Source: Ilyonectria destructans
Lineage: Eukaryota; Ascomycota; Sordariomycetes; Hypocreales; Nectriaceae
Direction: 5' to 3'
Length of the DNA stretch: 64,000 bases
Assembly (NCBI GenBank): GCA_020740775.1
Contig: JAHEWK010000015.1
Span: 1,612,001-1,676,000, forward strand
Part shown: piece by piece, positions 21,840 to 31,996 of the stretch
Layout of the letters: each line of letters begins with the position of its first letter
Numbering within the stretch: position 1 is the stretch's first letter
Notes under the pieces: model-generated
What the model saw: the letters and a program-made list of their open reading frames with translations, nothing else
The model's database searches: none
Told to the model about the DNA's origin: nothing
Position numbers and translations under genes: made by a program

Positions 21840-22154
21840 GGGAAGGAGAAGAGAACACCAGGGCGATTGAGATAATTCTTTTCAACTTCACTTAGCAGAG
21901 GTGCAGGTCGGGTTCGTGCACAAGCGCCGGTCAGGCGCTAGTGTCGGCAAGATGGTCACTAGCATTGGCAATTGTAGACGGTGGAGAGAGGGTAGAGATT
22001 AATCTTATCACCATCGGATTCCTCTGCAGCTTTAAATAGACAATAGACCATATTTCCCTTCGCGCAACACCGACGGATCTGTCCCCTTTCAATAGATGCA
22101 CATTTATTTGGCTATCCCTAATCTACCCTAAAGACAAATTACCTATCCAACATC

Positions 22155-22300
22155 TTAGTTATAGGATGTGACATTGATCTAAAAGCCACTTACAAGAAAA
22201 GAGGGGGCTGGAGGTATCCTAGATCACTACAATCATCCAATACAGGCTCCACCCGCTATTGAATACTATCCCGGTGATCGAATTAACCGTACGGTATTCA
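22155..22300 (+). repeat. Dispersed repeat R2, copy 1
   Basis: Resembles 41850-42003: both start with CTTAGTTATAGG and TGTGA-ATTGA, then G-rich sequence, and end near GATCGAATT-ACCGTAC. The copies are diverged and differ in length. Confidence 0.55.
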
Positions 22301-22833
22301 ACATTAATTATAGAATGATACCTCGGCGTATCCTGGAATCTTGGGACCGACCGCTTGGCTTTGCCTTGCAGTTGGACTGCCGTGGCCTCAACACCTCCGA
22401 CAACAGGTACAGGCAGCAAGGATTACAAAGCTTAATTACCTATATGCTTGCAGATCTCTACAAGCCATTGTATCAATACCTCAGCTCTGCCAGAAAAGCT
22501 AACTATCAGAGTATCAAGTACATGCAAGAAGGTCTTAGGACGAGCATCACCACGACCAATTGAAAACTTGCTAGAAGACAGCTGGGCCTATCATCAGTCC
22601 CTTGCGGAGTAATATGCATAGATATGCCGATTTAGCCTTTGTAATGCTTGTGGCCTGTGATCTGTTGCTCCGCAGATGCAATCACGGGGGGGGTTGCGAC
22701 CGCGGTCGGCTTCGGGGATCTTCCTGTCCTTTTCCTGTGTCTGATATTCTACTCCTAACACAGTGGGCCAGAAATGCCCTGAAAGTTAGCAGCTGGGTAA
22801 CTCCGGCCTATCCGATAGGTCTTGGTAAGTCAC

Positions 22834-23100
22834 ACTGTTGTAGCTTCTAGATGGATATGATCATGTGTGCGAGAAGCTCTTAATATTCTTCCTATCTAAT
22901 GAGGGTCTTTCGGTCAGTCTTATAGACGAAGAGACTGACGGTGACCTCGGATGAACTCGGCGTCTCGGACAGCCGAAAGGCTCCGGATGCTTCGGAGTCT
23001 TTGGCTTCAGCTAGCTATTGGCAAAATCAAGGAAAAGCTAGGCCTAGGGCTTGGTTAATAACGAGACCGGTAACGAGTTAAGTGACGATGGACGCCTATG
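22834..23100 (+). repeat. Dispersed repeat R1, copy 1
   Basis: Strongly similar to 41550-41783. Shared blocks include ATTCTTCCTATCTAATGAGG, GACCTCGGATGA, GGCTCCGGATGCTTCGG and GCGATGGACGCCTATG-type 3' end. Copy 1 has about 30 bp extra. Confidence 0.75.
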
Positions 23101-23474
23101 ATGATAGAAGGAAAGCTTCACTGCCGTCACAACCGCAGAAATCCGAAATCCCGATACATGTGACACCCACGCATGGCGGATACCAGTTCTTGATTCGTTA
23201 TTCTGAGCAAGGGTCGAGGGCCTGAAACAACGGCAGTTGTAACTTTGAAAAAAAGAAATGGAGTCAGGCAAACTATATTTCAATTGCCGGCGTTACGGAC
23301 CTGCCGAAACTAGTTAGCACTGACAAAGTGCCGACGGTGAATTCAGCCATGACAGTGCCAGTACCTTGGGCCGATACCGACATATAAATTAACAGAGCCT
23401 ATTTCAAGTATCTGAGTGCTTCTTACCGCCCGTCCACCTTTCCAGCTCCCTGTGGTCTCCTCATATCCAGCACA

Positions 23475-25214
23475 ATGTCGAAATATAAGACACATCTGAC
23501 TGCCCTTGAAAATTCTGCTGCGGTCCGTCCGTTGTCTCCAGCTTTGAAAATACCTCATTGGTCTTCAGATGGAGAGAAATTCAACGGCTGGAAAGATGTT
23601 ACCTTTGCACAGTTCTTGAGCGACGTGGAGAAATCTGCACGGTACTGGTCCCATGAGCTCGCAGGAAGAGGGATTGAAGAAAGATCTGTAGTAGGCTTAT
23701 GGTATGCAGAAGAACAAGACAGCGGACCTAAGCCTCAGATGGTGCCACTAATCATTTTGTAGGATAAAAGGAACGTCGTATTTGGACGTGTTGCATATCT
23801 GGGGTGTGTCGAGGGCTGGGTTTACCCCTCAGCTCATATCTCTCCGACTCACGAGTTCCAGCGTCGTGCGAGAGCTCCTCACTCGAGGGGGAGCAAAGGT
23901 GCTAATTTTTGAGCCAGTCATGCCTCCAGCTTTCGGAGACGAGGTGATCAGCTTCCCTGCCATCAACTTTCAGTCATTGGACCTAGAGGAGAAATTGCCG
24001 TTACCGGAGTTGTGGACACCCTCAACGGGAGACGAGATCATAATGATTATGCATTCATCTGGTTCCACTTCCGGGCAACCTAAGCTGGTCCCGTTCGATG
24101 CTAGGTGGCTGGACTGCAATATCGAAAAGGGCAGGCACTTTACTATCCGCACACCCGAATTCCAAGATCAGGAGATTATGACATTCACGTGAGCAAGCCA
24201 CATCTTTCGGATATCCTTGGTCTAACATAGTCACGAAGTGGGAGTTTTGCCCATATTGCAGCAATGTTATCCCTAATGAGCTTTGTGGACCGAGGTGGCT
24301 GTTTAGTGATGCCTACTAAAATTCCCTACTCGTCCCAAGAGCTTCAGCAAATGGTGAAAACATGCGGCATCAACCTTCTCAACATGTTCTCCTCATTCCT
24401 TGGCGACGTCATTCGAGAATCCCGCAATGATCCGGCGTTGCTGACTACCCTCCAAGCCTTCCGAGCCTGTTCTCATGGGGGGCTTCCTTTAGCGACTGAA
24501 GAGGAATCTTGGGCCCGGGAGCAAGGCATTAGCTTGCTCACTCTATTTGCCAGCACGGAGGTGGGTTGCATCATGCAGTCGGCCACGGGCCCGGGCCCCG
24601 AGGGACGGTTCTTGCAACCATTTCCGGGGACATCGTTCCGCTTCATCCCCATATCCGATTCATCAAGCACAGGAGTTGGCTCAGACAACCAGCTGGCGGA
24701 ACTTGTGATACCGAAAACAGCGCCCGATTGCCCACATTATACCCTTCGAGACAAGGAGAGCGGTGACTTTAGAACGGGCGACCTCTTTATGGAGGTGGCA
24801 CCAGGCCATTTTCTATTCAAAGGACGCAATGATGATTGGATCAAAATGCAAACATCGCTTCGTTGCGACACGAGATCCATCGAAGACAACGCGATGGAGC
24901 TGTGTGGTGAAGATCTCATCAGCGCTGCTGTTGTTGTAGGCAGTGGGCGCCCGTCACCTGCTCTCTTCGTCGAGCCGCGACAGGAGAGCACGCACCAGTC
25001 GTTGGGAGATGCCTCCGCATTGAAAAATGAAATCCTCCGCCGAATTACTCCGTTCCATGAGCGCAGGTATATTCATGAGCGTATTGAGGATGCGCGGCTT
25101 ATTATTCTCGTGCCCAAGTCAACCTTGCCACGAACCGGTAAAGGCACGATACAGAGGAATATGATTGAACGGGACTACCGAGAAGCGTTGGACAGAATGT
25201 ATTCGAACGCGTGA
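23475..25214 (+). CDS. Stand-alone AMP-binding (adenylate-forming) enzyme, 542 aa
   Basis: Activates a carboxylic acid with ATP as an acyl-adenylate, for CoA ligation or transfer. Exons 23475-23701, 23763-24188 and 24239-25214; introns of 61 and 50 bp. Splicing restores VVGLWIKGTSYLDV and IMTFTTGSFAHIAAML. ANL-superfamily motifs appear in order: phosphate loop MHSSGSTSGQPKL (about residue 186), the aromatic/STEVG block LLTLFASTEVGC, the ATP-ribose aspartate in SGDFRTGDLF, the hinge FKGRNDDWIKM and the C-terminal lysine in LPRTGKGTIQR. There is no carrier-protein (T), reductase or thioesterase domain after residue 542, so it resembles an acyl-CoA synthetase or a free A domain rather than a full NRPS-like enzyme. 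The substrate cannot be read from the sequence. A Zn2Cys6 regulator and a MATE transporter follow. Confidence 0.88.
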
Positions 25215-26009
25215 TTGTGAAAGCCAGTCTGGTAACCCAGGTGTGGCTCGGTTGCTGCAGATGTTTTATCGGTGTCGTGAATCTTAGTAAAGAAATCAGA
25301 CCTTGCTGCCTACTCTCGCATTTGACTGGTAGAACCTGGACCGGCAGGAGGTCTTGATTTCTGTCTAATAGCAGGAAAAGGGTAGGTCTTTTATCTGTGA
25401 AATTGAATGTCCAGGGAATATAGGGGAAAACTAGGCTTGCATAATATCTTCGGACCGCGGAGTCGGTTGTCTTAGCAGTGGTCTGTTATATATAATGTGA
25501 CACCTACTGAACACATCGTCGCGAATACAGACGATGAATAGGTCTCCCAGTCTACGAGAGCCCTGGAGATCCAGGACCAACGCTCTCTCACAATAGTCTC
25601 GCTCCCCAACAAGGAAAGTGTGAATACATAGATTTTATTCTCCCGATATAATTACAGACCCTTTGACTATAATTTGTTTGCTATAGTCTATTCATGTACC
25701 GTCAAGTATAGGGCGCAAAAAACCAACCTAGTCCTCAAGCAGAACGTGTTTAATTTCTCGGCTAATGTAGACCGATCATGACCTGGTTGGAATGTTGTGA
25801 ATTGACCACGGGGGAGAATGCTACATTGCTGTGTGTCTCCGTGATTGCGCTTCATATTCGGAAAGTACTCGATGGCAGATGGTACAGTTACTATTGCGTT
25901 GGCTAAGATGAAATCTTTGAAGTTCCCAATAAACGTCAACAGGGTATGCAATCTGCATATGCCGAGGACACTGCATTGTAAAGATGTTAGCATCACACCG
26001 CTCAGAGAT
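25215..26009. other. Intergenic between convergent genes
   Basis: 3' ends of the adenylate-forming enzyme (plus) and Zn2Cys6 regulator (minus). A 133-codon minus-strand frame at 25688-26089 overlaps the regulator's end and is not recognisable. Confidence 0.5.
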
Positions 26010-27991
26010 TTACGCCATAGGGGACGAGCCTTTTCTATTCCATGATATCCATGGAGCACCAGGGACTTCGTCACGGATGGCCCAAACATGTTGCAGACAC
26101 TGCAATATCCTGGATCCGCGGTTGAACCAGGTGTCCGGAAGATGACTTATTTGCTTGCGGATAGTTTCTCGCGTCGAGGAGCCGACGGCCTCGCAGCCGG
26201 CAAAGTAGTAGGGGAAAATGACTGCCCTTGAGATAGGCGATTGTAGGTCCAAGTGGGAAAGCTCGGAACATGCGGTTTGGACATGCCTGCGTATTAGCGG
26301 AGAGGTCCAGGGCATATCCCGCATTCGGGTATAGAAAATTATGACCGCAGCAGAATACACAGCTTCGTTGAGATGGAGGAGGTTGCCGTCATCGTGCTGG
26401 CTAGCCGACAGAGCCGCGATATCAGCATCTCGGGCCTCAAGAAGCTCAAGCTCCAAGGCGTCGATTTCGGCCTCGAGACCAGGGTAACCGCCTGGCGAGA
26501 TCTCCTCGTTCTGTCGTGCTCGTACGAGCCTTGCCACCTTCAAAAGTGGTTTGACTAGACGTCTGGAAAACCCATAGAGCGGATGGATGATCCAATTTCG
26601 GAAAGCCCCCGAGGCGCCGATATCATCTTCTTCCACCGTGCACTCCATCAATCGATGTATCGGCTCCTCTGAGAGTTTCGCATCTAACTTGGGGGAACAC
26701 AAAACACACACTTCGCACCACCTTATCAGCATCATCGCGACGGACCGCTGGTCTTGGTCAAGCCGGACTCGTGATGTGTCGGTCATCAGGCAGGCTGCAG
26801 CACTGCGGGCCAGAGGCAGCAAGTCGGTATACTCTCCAGGGCTGGATACGCAGAGCAGGATTATACAAGTTACCGTGTGAAGATAGTGCTGTGGACCTGG
26901 TGGCGTGTATGAGGGAGGATTCGAGAGAGCTCGTATAGCTCTTTGTTCGAACATCTTCTGCAAGTTGCTCAAGGTATTGTCTCCGGTCGAACTGGAGTAG
27001 TGGAACGCGGACAGCGCCAAGGCCGCGTAATACAAAGGGAGGCTGCTCGTAGCCATCGCTGGTAGGCCAACTGCGTAGGGGTCCTTGATATCTTGGTCCC
27101 GGAAGACAGTTTGAGGATCCCAGACGAGAAAGCCCTTCGCGGTATGTTGGACGAAATGATGCCAGAGAAATTGTATGTCCACTCGAGATTGGAGGTCCGG
27201 CATTGCGACCGAGAAGGTCGACAACGTGGTAGCCGCAGACGGACTCGCCGAGTAGGGAGGGGGGGAGTAAGTATCGAATGGAGCCTCGAAGACGCCATAT
27301 CCTCCGTTACTATAGTCTGACAGGCATGGCATCGTCTCGCCCGATTCGACGGGCGTGGGACTCGGACAGACGAGGTCGCCGGTATCTGCTTGTTGTGTTT
27401 CGGGGGAGTCTTCGGCATGTCCTTGCTGTGTTTCGGGGGAATCTTCAGCATGCCCTTGCTGCATTACGAGGGGATCTTCGGCTTCGGGCTGCATATGCGC
27501 AGATTCATGGTTGGAAGCGGGACTGGCGGTTTCTCGTCGGGGCGACTCGGGACATTGGTTGCGTAGTAATCCATTGGGTGTGAGCGATGGCCGCCAAGTG
27601 TTTCGTATACCAGGATAGACTGTGAGCCGCTGAGCTATCCGACGCCTGGAGTGCCACTCACTAGGCCTGGGCGACTGAGCCAGCCTCTTCGACGGCCCGG
27701 CTGTATTTGCTAGAGGGAACTTCACGGACTTGAAGGTCTGCAAGACACAGACATGGCCGCGTCTGCTACACCGAGAGCACTTCGGCTGGAGCTGGTCACA
27801 CTGCGAGGCGTGAGCGAACCCTTCAATCAGCGACAATGGCATGTTTAGCTTAGGAGAAGGCGTCCTGGACTGGGGGTAGTTTGGGCGAAGTCATGCGGTA
27901 GAGGAATCGACGGGAGGGCGCCAACCTTCTGTTTCGCTTGAGCACAAGCACTGCAGGCTCCTTCTGCACGGCGCGGCGCAGGGTTTTCCAT
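26010..27991 (-). CDS. Zn2Cys6 fungal-type transcription factor, about 618 aa
   Basis: Nuclear regulator, plausibly of the flanking adenylation and MATE genes (inference). Exon 1 is 27991-27926 (ATG at 27991), intron 27801-27925 (125 bp, GTTGGC donor), exon 2 27800-26010. The intron splits the zinc cluster: exon 1 ends GACSACAQAKQK and exon 2 starts CDQLQPKCSRCSRRGHVC, giving C-x2-C-x6-C-x6-C-x2-C-x6-C. After the finger is a basic, proline-rich linker, then a tandem repeat (QQGHAEDSPET, two copies plus a degenerate third) in an acidic region, then the fungal-specific middle homology region (FLWHHFVQHTAKGFLVWDPQ, YYAALALSAFHY). The frame upstream of 27991 is open but has no ATG. C-terminal helices include FPYYFAGCEAVG, common in acriflavine-resistance-like regulators. 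Confidence 0.88.
27390..27486 (-). repeat. Coding tandem repeat, 33-bp unit
   Basis: Two near-identical 33-bp units plus one degenerate unit encode QQGHAEDSPET in the regulator's acidic linker. Units differ by a few transitions. Confidence 0.8.
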
Positions 27992-29368
27992 ATTGAACTG
28001 GAGCTGGCCGCTGTACACTGCGTTCGCGTCTGCAGTACTCAGAGACAGCGTGCCAGAGATGCCAGAGATACCTCGAAGAGTGAGATCGGTGAGCTCAGTG
28101 CGGGGGGAATGGCCATCTAGCTTCGCCAGGTCCAAGCGGCACTCCCTTTACGACCCTGGTCTCTCCGGGATAACGAAGTGCCATAGATTAGGGTTCATTG
28201 GCAATTACCGGGCCTGTTATAGCGCGCCGCCACCCAAACTCTCCACTCTATCCGATATGGAGAAGGAGGCTGATGTCATGCAGAGATCTACTGAACCTAC
28301 CTACCTACATACATGCCAAAGGCCTGCCGACTTGTCAAGTGTCGTGGGGTCAACAGAGGCCGACGCCCATGATGGTCCAGATCAATCAATGCTCCGGGTA
28401 CGGAGTAGTCCTTCGAGACCTATCCAGCCCTCAGCTCCGCGCGGCCGGTGACCAATCCAGGGCAATCTCCGCAGAGGCTTTGGCTATCAAGTTTCGGCGC
28501 ACGCCTGGCTGAGCGAGCAGCAGCACAAGTATGTGGCAGATAAAGCACGGCTTGGGAAGGCTGGTGGCTGTCGGTGGCGGTGTGGGTGCTATCCACTGGC
28601 TTGAGATAGTATAGAGACGCTGACGAGAGATCTCTTTTCAACCCTTTCTAAGACAACTCATGCATGCTCCGAGGATTCCCCAGCAAGGAGGTTGGGGAGG
28701 ACGGGAGAGTAAAGGCTTCGAAAGTGAATTACCAGCACGTTGCCAGTGCCATAATATGCTGGCGCACGAAGCACCGAGCGAGCCCTACGCAGACCGAGGC
28801 TTTCTACAACCAGGCAGACCACCGAGGATCCTGACTTGGATGAGCGATTGAGCTACCGAGTGCACAGTCCTGGGTCAGTCAACTCCACTCTCGGTAGCTT
28901 CGGACTTTCCGATCGCCCACGGCTCCGGCATGGCAATTCGTCGTATGCATCTCGCTTGACTCTCTCTCTGTCCCAAAAAGGAAAATGTCCCAAAGAGGAA
29001 AATGTCCCGTCAAAGCACCTGCAAGGCGAATCTCAACGCCCGAGTACGGCTCCAACCCAACGAGGAAATATTCTCTGAATCTTCCGATCCAGCCGCTCTG
29101 ACGCTGAGGTAACCTCTTAGGGAGTAATATATTTGAGGCAGTTCCATCGTGAAGTTCGCTATTTGCAAAAACGCCACCAACCACCCAGGACACCCAAGGC
29201 AACCAGTGCCATATGCTTCTATTATTACGCAAGTCGCATTCACGGCAACCGCAAATACCACTCCGTCGCTGCTGAGGAGGATTCCCTGCGGATATCCCAG
29301 AAATTCTTTCTAGGCCGCCATTCTTCCGTCGACTACATATACATCTAAACTCAAGTACTCTTACAACG
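27992..29368. other. Intergenic between divergent regulator and MATE genes
   Basis: About 1.4 kb shared upstream region of the Zn2Cys6 gene (minus) and the MATE gene (plus). No gene recognised. Short duplicated words (GGAAAATGTCCC-type, 28980-29007) occur upstream of the MATE gene. Confidence 0.5.
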
Positions 29369-30946
29369 ATGGGCGCTGAGGATTCTCCCTGTATGTTCAG
29401 AGCCCTGCTATGCCTATTATGCCACCTAACCCTTACACCTGAAGGCACTGCTGGGCTTCTTGAACCAGGCCTTAGGCCCTCTGTTGATTCCACCGTCGAC
29501 GAACGGAGGCCTTTACTCTCGGCAGCGCACCACCAAACCAGTGGCTACGTGGGTGAAGGGGAGGCGAATGGCGATGATGGCCAGACATCTGGCCAGCTCG
29601 GCACCCTCCACCTTATGATTCGCGAAGCCAGGTGCATTTCTACAATATCCCTTCCCGTCATCGTATCGTATGCCCTGCAGGCGTCGTTTCAGACAGCGTC
29701 CATTTTCATCGTCGGGAGAGCTGCTCCTCATCATCTTTCCACGGCCGCGTTCTCTTACGGTTTCGCCACAGTCAGTGGTTGGTTGATTGGAGTCGGAGGC
29801 TCGACAGCGTTGGATACCCTTGCTTCATCGACCTTTACTGGGGGCAAAAGCAAGCACGCCCTTGGTATTCTCCTCCAACGGGCCACAATCGTTCTCACCT
29901 TGATGTACATCCCAATCGCGGTCCTCTGGTTCTTTTCACGCCCCGTATTCGAGGCTCTTGGCCAGGACAAACAGCTCTCGCAGGACAGTTGTACGTTTTT
30001 GCGCCTTCTCATCCCGGGCGGGCTGGGTTACGTCTATTTCGAAACCATCAAGAAATATCTACAGGCACAAGGCATCTTTCGACCAGGAACATATGTTCTA
30101 CTATTTACGGCACCTCTATCAGCGCTGCTAAACTACCTGCTCGTCAATACCGCAGGCTACGGCGTGTTTGCTGCTCCGATAGCTACCGGCATCGGTATCT
30201 GGCTGTCGTTCCTGGGATTAATTGCCTACATCAAGTTTGTCGACGGCGCCGAGTGCTGGGGAGGATGGGACTCACGTTGTTTGCAGAGGATGGGTACCTT
30301 TGCCCACCTTGCAGTCTTGGGAATCTTGCATGTTGGCACCGAGTGGTGGGCGTTTGAAATCGTCACCATCATCGCGGGCCAGCTTGGGACGAAGGACCTG
30401 GCGGCCCAGAGTGCCATCATGACCCTTGATGCGGCATTGGCTACGTTGCCTTTTGGCATCGGAGTCGCCGCGAGCACTCGGGTTGGCAACCTGCTCGGCC
30501 TGCGAGATCCCAGATCGGCTGCAAGCTCGGCACATTCGGCCGCCATTTTCAGCGTCCTCGTTGGAGCCGTCGTTGGTCTCTTGATGGTTCTTTTCAAGAC
30601 CCAAATCGCACGTCTCTTCTCGCCTGATCCGGAGGTTATCCAACTTACCACCAAAGTCCTCCCGCTTCTCGCACTATATCAGATCGCTGACGGCCTCAAT
30701 GCCAGTTGCGGTGGCGCGCTGAGAGGTATGGGCAGGCAACACGTCGGCGCTGCGGTTAACGTAATTACCTATTACTGCCTGGCACTTCCGCTGGGAGCCT
30801 GGTTAGCTTGGCATGGCTGGGGAGTTCAGGGTTTGTGGATCGGCCAGTGTGGCGCGTTGATCTTGATAGGTTTCGCTGAGTGGGTTATTGTTGGCATCAC
30901 GAACTGGGACCTTCAAGTCGAACGTGCTTTTGTAAGAATGGACTGA
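29369..30946 (+). CDS. MATE-family efflux transporter
   Basis: Exports organic compounds by cation antiport, in plasma or vacuolar membrane. The frame is open throughout (525 aa), but 29391-29444 looks like a 54-bp intron (GTATGT donor, ACCTAAC branch, GAAG acceptor) with no in-frame stop; removing it gives 507 aa starting MGAEDSPCTAGLLEPG. Twelve hydrophobic segments follow an N-terminal hydrophilic stretch containing ERRPLL, as in yeast Erc1-like MATE proteins. Family landmarks are SLPVIVSYALQ (helix 1), the AAFSYGF region, LAAQSAIMTLDA and STRVGNLLGLRDPRSA in the second half, and GALRGMGRQHVGA. The C-terminus ends AEWVIVGITNWDLQVERAF, a stretch partly duplicated at 42307-42378. It may export the product of the adenylation gene (inference). 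Confidence 0.9.
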   Translation: MGAEDSPCMFRALLCLLCHLTLTPEGTAGLLEPGLRPSVDSTVDERRPLLSAAHHQTSGYVGEGEANGDDGQTSGQLGTLHLMIREARCISTISLPVIVSYALQASFQTASIFIVGRAAPHHLSTAAFSYGFATVSGWLIGVGGSTALDTLASSTFTGGKSKHALGILLQRATIVLTLMYIPIAVLWFFSRPVFEALGQDKQLSQDSCTFLRLLIPGGLGYVYFETIKKYLQAQGIFRPGTYVLLFTAPLSALLNYLLVNTAGYGVFAAPIATGIGIWLSFLGLIAYIKFVDGAECWGGWDSRCLQRMGTFAHLAVLGILHVGTEWWAFEIVTIIAGQLGTKDLAAQSAIMTLDAALATLPFGIGVAASTRVGNLLGLRDPRSAASSAHSAAIFSVLVGAVVGLLMVLFKTQIARLFSPDPEVIQLTTKVLPLLALYQIADGLNASCGGALRGMGRQHVGAAVNVITYYCLALPLGAWLAWHGWGVQGLWIGQCGALILIGFAEWVIVGITNWDLQVERAFVRMD

Positions 30947-31690
30947 AGAAATCTTGGCATGTCCAAGAGTGAACACCACAGGCAGGGGCTGGGCCTTTCC
31001 TGTTTTCGGAAAGCAGTTGATCCAGATAAAGTATAGATACAGTATAATTAGCTCCTTGGCCTGTTTGAAACTTGTCGTTCATAATATGGGTTGAGTGATG
31101 GCAACTTTAAACAAATGAGACGGAGGGAATCAAGCGATGGGGAATTTTGTCATTAGCCTTGTATAATTGTAATAATAAGAAGTCTTTTTCAACCAGCATA
31201 TATTCGAGTGATAATTCCTTTCTCGTACATAGATGTCCACGCTGCTCTCCATCGCAGATAGCACCTGAACACTAGAAAATTCATCAGCTTAAATATGTTG
31301 GTTTGAACGCCCCGTATTCATAGAAAGTGATAATTGGAAAACCTAAGGTGAAACTATGTATGTATACATTTTCCCCATTTGAGACTTTAAGTCTGCCCGG
31401 CGCGAAAACAGCGCTCATTCTTGGATAGTTTCGTCTTCTCGGGTAGCTTGCAAAGTTGTTTTTGTAGTTTTTGTAGTTTTTGTATCAGCCTTTTGAGTCA
31501 CTCGTTAGAGTTGAATTTGGTGATCCACGATGTCTCTATGTGTTATTCTATCTTGCCTCCAGGGTACGAGTAAGGAGTCTTGGATTAGTGTACGACTACT
31601 CCCGATGCAGCCATGAGAGTGTCATCGTAGCCCCGCTCGAGCTTGGACGCATTAGGAAGATGTCCCGATGAATCCTTCTCCCTCCCCTTA
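30870..31690 (+). repeat. Segmental duplication, copy A (MATE 3' end and flank)
   Basis: The last 23 codons of the MATE gene and pieces of its downstream flank recur at 42307-42440, 42975-43180 and, more weakly, 45614-45683. Shared words include ATTCCTTTCTCGT-type sequence with CATGGATGTCC (31210-31250 versus 43116-43140) and TCGAGCTT-GAC--ATTAGGAAG (31632 versus 45634). Confidence 0.65.
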
Positions 31691-31996
31691 GCGCAGATCT
31701 TGAACTTATCGAGCCTTTATCTGTCTGAGAGGGTCGCATGAACGATGGCTATCTTCTGCCGATACCATGGGGTCGATGGGAGTAGCCGCGTTCAGACTTT
31801 TGCACCACGCCGTATCTGTTTTTGATGCCTTGCTTATCATCGCTTCCCGATGGCGATGGTCGGGTATAACAAGAGGGAGAGATGCTATTGAATCAAATAC
31901 TTTTCTGAAGTCACATAGGCAGCACCGCTTGTCCTTTATTTCTCCAAAGAAAATCTTCCACTTCCAGTTCCCTCTCGAGGAAATATACCAGTAAAC
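31691..31996. other. Leader of the permease gene
   Basis: About 300 bp with no gene; pyrimidine-rich sequence (31925-31975) precedes the permease ATG. Confidence 0.45.

Larger units (their letters stand above)
21840..23474. other. Intergenic, repeat-bearing
   Basis: No gene recognised. Holds one copy each of two dispersed repeats (22155-22300 and 22834-23100) and the promoter of the adenylate-forming enzyme. An 82-codon frame at 22315-22563 is unrecognised. Confidence 0.5.

Noticed and set aside
25688..26089. 133-codon minus-strand frame next to the Zn2Cys6 gene
   Set aside because: Overlaps the end of the recognised regulator in another frame and has no recognisable sequence.
27845..28135. 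96-codon frame as a separate gene
   Set aside because: It is exon 1 of the Zn2Cys6 regulator read into its intron, and its start codon is TTG.
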